From assembly GCA_958450325.1 (NCBI GenBank), contig OY288256.1, positions 43,418,953 through 43,482,952 of the forward strand: a stretch of 64,000 nt of DNA, written 5' to 3'. This document shows positions 8,280 to 16,600 of the stretch, piece by piece. Position numbers and translations under genes: made by a program. The stretch is from Agrostemma githago (taxonomy: Eukaryota > Streptophyta > Magnoliopsida > Caryophyllales > Caryophyllaceae). A model generated the notes under the pieces. That model ran no database searches. It saw nothing but the letters and a program-made list of their open reading frames with translations, and had not been told where the DNA came from. The first letter of the stretch is position 1; each line of letters starts with the position of its first letter.

Positions 8280-8525
8280 ATCGCTTTTAGAGGGAAGCGG
8301 TATTTCTTTTGTTTTGGGTGCAACCGATTATGTGTTTGTGTGTGTGTTTGTTTGTTTATGTGTTTTGTGTCCGGTTGCATCCACAGTTTTGTCGCAAGAC
8401 CCAACTTGCCTTGCGGAGTGCACTTGTCCTCTAAGTGCACTCGCGTGAGTTGAAGGGGCGTAGGGTGCGCTAATACCCACTCGGATAGTTTAGTAGTAGT
8501 ATGTGCTTACTCGAGGGCGAGTAAG
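8280..8525 (+). ncRNA. Stem-loop cluster before the terminal polypurine tract (E1)
   Basis: Five potential stems lie in 246 bp: 8280-8301 (TCGCTT with AAGCGG), 8316-8382 (GGGTGCAACCG with CGGTTGCATCC around a T/G-rich loop), 8394-8409 (GCAAG with CTTGC), 8416-8442 (GAGTGCACTT with AAGTGCACTC, perfect 10 bp) and 8506-8525 (CTTACTCG with CGAGTAAG around AGGG). All recur in the other elements. The last is only three bases from the tract that primes plus-strand synthesis. Confidence 0.78.
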
Positions 8526-8527
8526 GG

Positions 8528-8543
8528 TTAAGTGTGGGGGAGT
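8528..8543 (+). promoter_or_regulatory. Terminal polypurine tract (E1)
   Basis: TTAAGTGTGGGGGAGT directly precedes the 3' LTR start (TGATGATTG). This is the plus-strand primer site of LTR elements and is nearly invariant across the Athila-like copies (34068-34083, 52053-52068, 60463-60478; on the minus strand at 10347-10360 and, slightly changed, at 22640-22654). Confidence 0.88.
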
Positions 8544-10131
8544 TGATGATTGTCGTTTGTAGTGCCTATTCTGTAGTGTTTTGGTCCCATTTTCCTTGTG
8601 GAACCGCTCCTTTGGAGCGGTTTATGGGCTTCTTATGTTTCCTTTAGCTCGTTTCAGGTTCCCGAGACCGTTCATGAAGAGTTGGAGTGATTCCGACTCA
8701 ATACATATGCATTTTGGAGCCAACAAAGCTAAGGAACGATGACTCGATGCCTTGGAATCGACCCCGAGACCTTGGGACCCAATCCCGAGCCTCCGAGACC
8801 CGATCCCGAGTCCCGAGAATCGATGAGAAGGCCATGAGAACCAAGGAGGGACCGAAAAGTTCATATTGGAGGCCTACAAGACTATTCCCGATCGGGTATG
8901 GCCTCATCCCGATCGGGAATAAAGAGGAAAGCAAGGAGCGACTACTGTGGGGTGTTCCCGATCGGGAACATAAAATCCCGATCGGGATTCTCCACTTTCC
9001 CGATCGGGATTGTCCCAGTTCAGCCCGTGTTCATTTCCTTTCAATTCCTTTCATTCTTAAACCCTTTATATACCCTTCTCTTGTAAGAAGAAGAAAAAAA
9101 GACTTATCATACCCTAGACTAGTTTAAGCCTCAAAAACCCTAGATTGATTCTCACTCATTAGCTTTAATCTTCTCTTAATTTTAGTTAATCTTTAGTTAA
9201 TCCTTTGTAATTAGTGCTTGTATTAAGGGATTCTTGGAGATTGTCTCAAGCTTGACAACCTTGGGATTGTATTTGGGTTTCTCATTAATGCAAGATTGTT
9301 CCTTTTCTTCATCTAGTGTTGGTATAATCCTTTCTCATCCTTGTTCTTTGTTATTTATACAAGTTTGAATCTTTTCTTAGTGCTATTGTTATTGTTCTTG
9401 TTTGGATTTGTCATTATGGATGTTTGGATGTTTGTCTTAGTTTCTCTTTTGATTGTTATTCTTCCTTTCATCATGAGTGAGTAGTCTTCTTGTGGGGTTA
9501 GTAGGGGGATTAGGGGTAGATTATGGATAATTAGGGTTGATTAAGGGGATGGGGTGAATCTTTGTTGCTAGTCACATTGTGAGCACTCTATGTGTTTGTT
9601 GTTATGCTTGTATGAGTAGTAGTGGCCAATGCTCCTTGTGCAGGTGTTCATGAATCCATTGTTTGCCTATGATGTGGGAATGTTGAGAATAATCGTAGTT
9701 GCGAGAGCACGGATTAGGGTCTAAGTTGCGAGAGCCCGGACCCACCTTGACATCGGTTTAAGTTGCGAAAGCCCGAACCGACTCTAGACACTAGGAGACA
9801 CCTTTACCCTTGATCACCCCAATTATCCTTCTACCTCTATGAACCCGACCTACCCCACTTCTTTCCATATTTGAGTTCACCGTTTTAGTTAGATATCGCT
9901 CTTCTAGTTTATTCCTTAGTTCGCTCATTAGTCTAGTTCTTACTCCTCCTCAATTGTTTCCTTTTATAGCTTTCTTTGTGTTTGTTCGTGTGACTTAGCC
10001 TAGTTTTAGTGGACCTAGTCTAGACCTTACTCTACCGTCCCTGTGGATATCGACCCTACTTGCCCTAGCTACCCACTAGGAATAGTCGGTTTATTATTGA
10101 CGGTTGGACTCACGGCAAATCCTTACCATCA
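8544..10131 (+). repeat. E1 3' LTR
   Basis: This LTR is 1,588 bp. It differs from the 5' LTR by three visible substitutions (a G/A near 8726, a G/A near 9777 and a C/T near 10122) and by lacking one 19-bp palindrome unit. The palindrome copies start at 8886, 8907, 8956, 8976 and 8998. Confidence 0.96.
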
Positions 10132-10136
10132 ACTCC
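10132..10136. repeat. Target site duplication of E1, right copy
   Basis: ACTCC directly after E1 matches 604-608. Confidence 0.95.
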
Positions 10137-10346
10137 AAGGCATCGAGTCATCGTTCCTTAGTTTCGTTGGCTCCAAAATGTGTATGTATTGAGTCGGAAT
10201 TGCTCCAACTCTTCCAAATCGGTCTCGGGAACCTGAAACGAACTAAAGGAAGCATAAGAAGCCCCTAAACCGCTCCCAAGGAGCGATTATACAAGGAAAA
10301 TGGGACCAAAACACTAAGAAATAGGCACTACAAATGACACTTATCA
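10137..10346 (-). repeat. E2 3' LTR, right portion
   Basis: This continues the LTR interrupted at 608. It matches 16389-16600 and ends at ...CTTATCA, followed by the minus-strand polypurine tract ACTCCCCCACACTT (10347-10360). Confidence 0.93.
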
Positions 10347-10973
10347 ACTCCCCCACACTTAACCCTTACTCGCCCTCGAGTAAGCACAAATTAACTACTA
10401 AACTATCCGAGTGGGTATTAGCGCACCCTAAGCCCCTTCAACTCACGCGAGTGCACTTAGAGGACAGGTGCACTCCGCAAGGCAAGTTGGGTCTTGCGAC
10501 AAAACTGTGGATGCAACCGGACACAAAACACATAAACAAACAATCACACAAACAAACACATAATCGGTTGCACCCAAAAGAAAACAAATACCGCTTCCCT
10601 CAAAAAGCGGTGAATAAAACACCGGTTTAGGACTCAAGGTAAGTGACAACGTTCCCAAGCTAGCAATACAAACCAAGGTCAACTAAACCCTAATAGTATG
10701 ATGATAAAGCAACAAAAACGTTGGTAACTTACCTAGGTCCTCCTAACTTTCTAAAAACGTACTACGGGACGATCGGCGGAGTGGAAAAGTGAAGAACCAC
10801 GGTGTTAGTCGACACTGTAGGTAAGTGAGACCCCGCCCCCTTTAGCGTGAGCCAAGAGGGTCGTCCCGTGTCCAAGACCGCCTAACTAGTCCAAGTAAAA
10901 AGGTAAAAAACATGCAAAATGAGGGAAGACCGACTAATGCCGCTATCATCCTTCCTCGGGACTCGGTCCTTTT

Positions 10974-11170
10974 TTTTTGGTAAAATGTGAGTATATTGCC
11001 ATAAAAATTCAATGAGTACAATTTAACTGAGGATATTCATATCCCAACTCAAACAAATCAACTATTAGTAGCATAACCGCTATACACACTTAGTAATTCC
11101 AATGGATATTGTTAGCTCCAGCTTTTCCTAGGATTCGTGCCGTAACGTTCTTCCTTATAATCCTAGAGGA
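10974..11170 (-). mobile_element. Short 5'-truncated LINE-like insertion in E2
   Basis: About 197 bp interrupt a sequence that is continuous in E1, E4 and E8. On the minus strand it ends in ATTTTACC plus a run of A, and CCTTT appears on both sides (10969-10973 and 11171-11175) as a likely target duplication overlapping the A run. The poly(A) end, short length and duplication fit target-primed insertion of a LINE 3' end; a SINE is the alternative. No coding region is present. Confidence 0.7.
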
Positions 11171-12438
11171 CCTTTGGTAGGCTCTTCACGGCAAAAGTCG
11201 GAAAAAGGCTTATTTTTGTGGGGATTTCTTTTTTTTTGTGAGATGGGTTTTCTTTTGGCATTTTCTTTCTTTTCGATATTTTGATTTGTTTGTCGCCATG
11301 CCATTATTTTTCTTCTTTTCTATTTTCTTTTTGCCTTTTGTGCCTTTTCATTTTCTTCATTTCTTTTCTTTCTTTCATTTTTCCTTATTTTCTTTTCTTT
11401 GCCCTCTTTGGCAAGATTTGGCATTTTTGGCATTTCCTTTGTATAACTAGAAAGAGAGAATTCATCAAATCGCACTTTATTGTGTGGATATGTGTAGGAG
11501 GTAGGGAAATGAGTATGTCGGGACGGGCCCTTCCCTTCAAACCCACAAAAAGTGGAGAACTTGGACTAATTAAACAATCCTAAACACGGTCACCTAAGGG
11601 ACGAGACTCGGTAACCAAGGCTTTTTCACACCGTGGGTGGTCATAATGGTCAAAAGTGCAAATCCCGTAGTAAATCCCTAGTAAGCTAGGTGGACTCAAG
11701 GTAAAGGACCAACGAATTCATTGATTTAGGGTCATTCTACTAGATTAAAGTCCAAGACTCGATTTATACAACTAGAAAGGGAAAATAGACACTCACACAC
11801 TAGCCTCTAAACCGAGTTTTCGAAAATGGTTTACGCACAAGACACACAACACAACACAAAACAAAGACACGACAAAAGTAAACGAAAGAAAAAGAAACAA
11901 AAGCAACATAACAAAAACAACACAAAATGAACACATACACAACACAAACACCACCCCGAATTTCCAAATGAGCAACCAATTCTCCACAAACTTTACAAAG
12001 CTCCACCCGAGCACACCACAACACATATCTCCTCCAAGATCCACAAGAAACAAAGAGGGAAAAGGGTTGAAAAGATGTTACCGAGTGTCTTGAAAGCTCT
12101 CCAAAGCTAGCGGTGAATAAGCGACCTATAAGGAAAAGAGGAGGCAAACACGCACAATACGACAAAAACACGGCACAAGGACAAAAAGGGAAACACACAA
12201 AAGAAATTTTTTTTTGATTTTTGTGAAAATTTTTCAAATTTTTATGGTTTTTAAAGATTTTTTAGGAAAAACTACGAAAATAAAACTAACTATACTAGAA
12301 TATCGCTCCCCCACACTTAAATCGAGCCATGTCCTCATGCTCGATCGTAGGGTGCGGAAAGACAAAAGAAAAAGAAAAGAAACTACGAAAATAAAGCTAA
12401 AAATCAAAAATAAAGTGAAGAAATGGGTAGAAGGTGTC

Positions 12439-12669
12439 CGGCCGGGGTGTAATCAAGTCACCATGGGCCGAGACGAGAAAAAGATATGGATGGGGGAAGA
12501 AAAATAAAAAGAAGGAAATAAAAGGAAATGGGAGGGGAGGGCTAGGTGTAATCAAGTCACCTAGCCCGGATTCCGCCTAAATCCGACTAAATCCTCAAAA
12601 AGAAAGTGAAAATCTTGTAAAAATTTGGATTTTGAAAGGACTCTCGATGTAGTCACGTCATCGAGAGTC
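12439..12669 (-). ncRNA. Three shared-loop hairpins of E2
   Basis: H3 12439-12470, H2 12539-12567, H1 12639-12669. The sense loops read ACTTGATTA, ACTTGATTA and ACGTGACTA. H1 has a perfect 11-bp stem, with arms GACTCTCGATG and CATCGAGAGTC. Confidence 0.78.
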
Positions 12670-13031
12670 GGGAGCCACCACTATCAAGGCCTTGAAGGCC
12701 ACCATGACATCAAAACACATAAGTGTACAAGGGGAAGGGAATAAACAAAGGAAAACAAGCAACAACAAAAATGGAAAAGAAAGGATAGTTGCCGTACCAT
12801 AGGTTAGCAACTCACTTTCTCCATCGTCTCATAGATCAATAAAGGTGCTTGCTTATCTTCATCATTGCTCTTCCGCTTCATTCTCGATAAAACGCATGGT
12901 AGAGGTTGTGAGAGGGGTGGGATTTGATGTGGATCCGGTGAAAGGTGAGGTGCACGGGTCATATGATAGGAGTAAAGAGGAGTAGGGAGGTTGGGAGGGG
13001 GCATAATGGATGGGTGGAGACAAAGGGACCA

Positions 13032-13215
13032 TCCCGGTCGGGATGGGTGGTCCCGATCGGGTTGGTGAACCCTTCCCGATCGGGAAGCTCTCGTCCCGGT
13101 CGGGAACACACTCCAGTAAGTCCGAATTTCAGCACCTTCATCCCGATCGGGATGGCTCCTTCCCGGTCGGGATTACTCATCCATCCCGGTCGGGAAGCCC
13201 TCTTCCCGGTCGGGA
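13032..13215. repeat. Internal palindrome array of E2 (8 copies)
   Basis: Starts at 13032, 13051, 13074, 13094, 13141, 13161, 13184 and 13204 give spacings 19, 23, 20, 47, 20, 23, 20, a 4-gap-4 layout. The same numbers occur in the E5 internal array and, within a base or so, in the first E9 internal array. Confidence 0.93.
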
Positions 13216-13549
13216 TGAGTCTTCTTTGCCTCCCCAAGCCCAAAAGCTTATCATAAGCTTCAAAAACCGACTTCCTCGCTCGCAAACCAAACTTCATCAT
13301 CGGCCACTCCTTTCTAGGAGTCATCTTCACTTCACCTATCACAATAAACTCAAACAAAACATCAAATTCACTCCCTCACATCGCTCATCAAAATACCAAA
13401 TCAATTACAAGAATATCACAAAGCTACCAAAATCAAGAGATAAAACACAAATACAAGCACGAGTACTCTAAAGAAGAGAGGAGGGGGAATATACAACATG
13501 ACGGTTCTTTTAGGAACTCCGTCAAACCTAGGATGGTGGACTCGATTCT

Positions 13550-14737
13550 TCAACCGTAGCCCTCAAGGGCATGGAGGAGCAAGTTGAACGCGCCACCGAC
13601 ATCGTAGTGAAGGCCCAAGAAGCGCTCGAGCTTAACCGACCTCCACGGCCTCCAAGGAGGAGGCAAGAAGTAGGAATCCCAAGACCCGACATCATCTTCA
13701 AATTTGTCTCCGGGGTCTCTCCATCCTACGAGCTCAACCGATCTCTTCTTCCCTAAGCGTTGCCTCCAATCACAAGCAAGCTTCATCTCCAAGAATCGAG
13801 GCACAAAAAGCGGTTTTGGCCTCATCTCTTCATTGCACACCCCCACACTTGCCTCAAGTTTTGGTTCCCCATCTTCATCACTCGGCCCCACATCATCTTG
13901 GAGAGGAGAATCGAAACTTTTACCGGCGGTTTCAATCTCTTCCAATTCGTCTCTCGGTGTACTAGCAAGGGGCTCTTGATGCTTGTCCAAATTATCGCAC
14001 AAGGGCAACTCGAGGCTAACAATTTCACCCAACATCCTCACAAATTCCACCAACCCATCCAGCTCACTATCCTCCTCCAATTCCTCACCAAGAATGCCTT
14101 CACCAAGGGTCACATCCTCATTCGTCCCTTTTTGGGTAGACGATTGAAGTTCTTCAATTTCCCTTTGGAGCTTGGCCAAGAGTTCATAATTCTTTTTCGT
14201 TTGGATGGCCATTTCTTGTCGGTCTTTTTGCATTTGAAGAATCGATTGATGCAACCCCAAGTTTAGCGATTGGTGGTCATTGGAGTCTTGTAAAGCTCCT
14301 TGAAAATCTTGATGATACCCATGGAGTGGGGCATCATATTGTTGGTAGCAAGGTTGGGGTGGTTGGTAGTATTGTGGGTCATAGGGTTCATATTGTGGTT
14401 GGGGTGGAGGGTAATATTGTGGGCCTTGGGGGTATTGGCTTCCACAAGGTGAATCTTGAGTGTACATGGTGGGGTCACAATCATAACTCGAGTAATAGTC
14501 ACCATGATCGTAGGATTGGTAATCGTTCACTTGTTGGTCGCCGTTTTCATACCCTTGAAGTTCATACCCACTAGAATCACCCCAAGAAGCTTGATAGTGG
14601 TAGGGGGACGTCATGTCATACCCTTGGTTCATGGAAGAACAGTAGTAGCTCATATCGGCTCCCGAGTGTGTGGAGTTTAGATCAAACCCCATGCTTGCTC
14701 GAAAATCGTAGTCCATACCCGGTTGGAAACCACTCAT
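13550..14737 (-). CDS. Type B protein: Gag-derived tail protein without capsid, knuckle or protease (E2)
   Basis: The protein has 395 residues and no domain I can name. Residues 1-160 are rich in Tyr, Gln, Pro, Ser and Asp (prion-like composition). A coiled coil lies at about 162-200, an acidic linker at 205-300, and a Trp-rich C-terminus ends in GGAFNLLLHALEGYG. The N-terminal QPG..DF......DLNS matches E3 Gag (SQPG..DF......DLNS) in the same frame, and the last 15 residues match the Gag-protease tail. It is therefore best read as a Gag-protease gene that lost the capsid, zinc knuckle and protease. The original Gag ATG is GTG here (near 14798) with a frameshift after it, so translation would start at the internal ATG. 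About 50 residues present in E5 and E9 after the coil are missing. Function unknown; it may assist a partner Gag. Confidence 0.75.
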   Translation of the reverse strand: MSGFQPGMDYDFRASMGFDLNSTHSGADMSYYCSSMNQGYDMTSPYHYQASWGDSSGYELQGYENGDQQVNDYQSYDHGDYYSSYDCDPTMYTQDSPCGSQYPQGPQYYPPPQPQYEPYDPQYYQPPQPCYQQYDAPLHGYHQDFQGALQDSNDHQSLNLGLHQSILQMQKDRQEMAIQTKKNYELLAKLQREIEELQSSTQKGTNEDVTLGEGILGEELEEDSELDGLVEFVRMLGEIVSLELPLCDNLDKHQEPLASTPRDELEEIETAGKSFDSPLQDDVGPSDEDGEPKLEASVGVCNEEMRPKPLFVPRFLEMKLACDWRQRLGKKRSVELVGWRDPGDKFEDDVGSWDSYFLPPPWRPWRSVKLERFLGLHYDVGGAFNLLLHALEGYG

Positions 14738-14990
14738 TCTAGCAACCGTCCGTTTAAGCGGCTCTGAGTTGCAAGAAGAAGATAATCACCACCTCTAAGC
14801 ACAAACTGCAGACTAAGAACAAACGTGAGAAGTCTAGTGCTTTTTGGGCACTAGACAAGAGAGAAATAACCCGCACACACACAAGAAGCAAGTAACCAAA
14901 AAGAAAAAGAAAACACAAACACAAAGAAAAAGTCAAGCAAATAGGAAAACTTAGTCTAAACTAGCACCGTCCCCGGCAACGGCGCCAAAT
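14738..14990 (-). other. E2 leader and primer binding site
   Basis: This is non-coding leader with a conserved hairpin (14833-14855, stem TCTAGTGC) and, at 14970-14987, the complement of TGGCGCCGTTGCCGGGGA. The primer site is three bases from the LTR. Confidence 0.88.
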
Positions 14991-16600
14991 TGATGGGAAG
15001 GGATTCGTCACGTCCCAACCGTCAATAATATAACCGGCTAACCTAACTAGGGTAGATAGGGTAAGTCGGGTTGAATCCACGGGGACGGTAAGAGGCGTCT
15101 AGACTAGGTCGGCCCAAATACTAGACTAAGTCAACGAGCTAAACTAAGAATGGAAGGAGGGGAGAAACTAGACTAAGACTAAGAGGAACAACTAAGGAGA
15201 ACGGGCTAGGGTTAGGTCGGGGTCAAAAGGGGTAACGGAATGGTCAAGGGAGGATTAGAGTGAAGGAGGTAGTAGGGTAATATAGGTTGGTCCGGGCTCT
15301 CGCAACTTAGACTCACCTAGAGAATCCACCTAAAACCCATCTCGGCGATACTCAACACACTCGGGGTTCTAGCACGCTATAGACCTAGGTCGAATCCGGG
15401 CTCTCGCTACTTAGAAAGACCTAAGGGTCGTCCTCACTGGGCTCTCGCAACTTAATGAGGGGACCGAACCCACAACGAACTAACACCCACAAAGAAAGGC
15501 AAGAAAATAAGCATTCGTACATACGTAGTCATTCAAGCAATTCCACAAACATGTGATGTGCATCAAACAAGAGGAAACCCAAATCTTCCACCCACATCTC
15601 TAGCAAACCCTTAATCACCCAATTAACACCCTAATCACCTTACTAACCCTAGCAAGAACACTACTCTAACATAATCAAACTAAAACTAACAAGCATGAGA
15701 GGAATCAACATAAGAAAACAAACAAACATAAACAAACTAGTAATAACAACTAAAGATTCAAACTTGAACAACTAAACAAGATTAAGAGTAGAAAGGAAGA
15801 AGATTGTACCATACTAAAGAAGGAGAAAGAACAAAACTTGCATTAATGAAGAAAACCCAAATAATTCCACCAAGGTTGTCAAGCTTGAGTGGATTCTTCA
15901 AGAAATCCCTTAATACAAGTACTAATCTAAGATTAACTACTAATTACCGACTAATCTACACTAATCTAATCTAATCTAACCTAAAGTAGTCTAGGGTTTT
16001 AAGGAGATAACCTAAGATAACATAAGATAGTGTCTTAATACAAGAGGGGGGGTATATATAGGGTTACAAATGGAAGGGAGAAGAAACAAAGGAAGCGCGG
16101 GTAAGCTGTAGCCCATCCCGGCCGGGATGAGTTGGTCCCGGTCGGGACGGGGTCGGTCCCGGTCGGGAAGCCTTGATCCCGATCGGGATGGGCCCAGGTC
16201 AGGAGCCTTCTTGTTTGTGCACCTCATCCCGAACGGGATGAGCTTATCCCGAACGGGATGAGCCTTGTAGGCCTCCATTATGATCTTTTTGGTCCCTCCT
16301 TGGTTCTCATGGACTTCTCACCGATTCTCGGGTCTCGGGATCGGGTCTCGGAGGCTCGGGATTGGGTCCCAAGGTCTCGGGGTCGACTCCAAGGCATCGA
16401 GTCATCGTTCCTTAGTTTCGTTGGCTCCAAAATGTGTATGTATTGAGTCGGAATTGCTCCAACTCTTCCAAATCGGTCTCGGGAACCTGAAACGAACTAA
16501 AGGAAGCATAAGAAGCCCCTAAACCGCTCCCAAGGAGCGATTATACAAGGAAAATGGGACCAAAACACTAAGAAATAGGCACTACAAATGACACTTATCA
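14991..16600 (-). repeat. E2 5' LTR
   Basis: The LTR is 1,610 bp and ends TGATGGG and ...CTTATCA on the plus strand. The palindrome array has six copies at 16116, 16136, 16157, 16177, 16227 and 16247 (spacings 20, 21, 20, 50, 20), which is 2-gap-4 in the sense direction. The TATA box is near 16053-16060. It is immediately followed by broken E3 coding sequence. Confidence 0.94.

Larger units (their letters stand above)
5603..8543 (+). other. E1 3' non-coding region, about 2.9 kb
   Basis: No convincing gene is present. In order it holds a hairpin (5645-5667), the internal palindrome array (5908-6049), three hairpins with a shared loop (6428-6657), a fourth hairpin (6749-6775), a polypurine-like tract (6776-6790), an AT-rich stretch (about 6830-6905), a T/G-rich stretch (about 6900-7260), a 14-bp palindrome in TTTTCGAAAA context near 7277, a purine-rich tract (7676-7860), a G-rich block near 8048-8060, and a cluster of stem-loops (8280-8525). 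The order is the same in E2, E4, E5, E8 and E9 wherever those copies span the region. Confidence 0.85.
609..10131 (+). mobile_element. E1: complete non-autonomous Athila-like LTR element, type A
   Basis: E1 is a 9,523-bp element with two LTRs ending TG...CA, a 5-bp target duplication, primer site, one gag-pro coding region, about 2.9 kb of 3' non-coding sequence and a polypurine tract. The two LTRs differ by only three substitutions that I can see plus one 19-bp repeat unit, so the insertion is recent. There is no reverse transcriptase, RNase H or integrase; a full Athila element would carry these after the protease. Mobilisation would need enzymes supplied in trans. It is the youngest insertion in the nest. 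Confidence 0.95.
10347..13549 (-). other. E2 3' non-coding region
   Basis: It has the same order of signals as E1 in reverse: polypurine tract (10347-10360), terminal stem-loops (about 10365-10610), purine-rich tract (11220-11420, read here as pyrimidines), internal polypurine-like tract (12306-12320), H3 (12439-12470), H2 (12539-12567), H1 (12639-12669), palindrome array (13032-13215) and post-ORF hairpin (13500-13523). It is interrupted by a LINE-like fragment. There is no gene in it. Confidence 0.85.
1..16600 (-). mobile_element. E2: non-autonomous Athila-like LTR element, type B (open at left edge)
   Basis: E2 is read on the minus strand. Its 5' LTR is at 14991-16600, its primer site at 14970-14987, one short coding region at 13550-14737, a long 3' non-coding region, a polypurine tract near 10347-10360, and a 3' LTR split by E1 (1-608 and 10137-10346). 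The left end lies outside the window. It has inserted into the gag-pro gene of E3: base 16601 onward continues a reading frame that is intact in E4 near 26161. No polymerase or integrase is present. It also carries a small LINE-like insertion at about 10974-11170. Confidence 0.9.

Noticed and set aside
13571..14680. Plus-strand frames opposite the E2 type B gene
   Set aside because: They are shadows of the minus-strand coding region, not conserved in E5 or E9.
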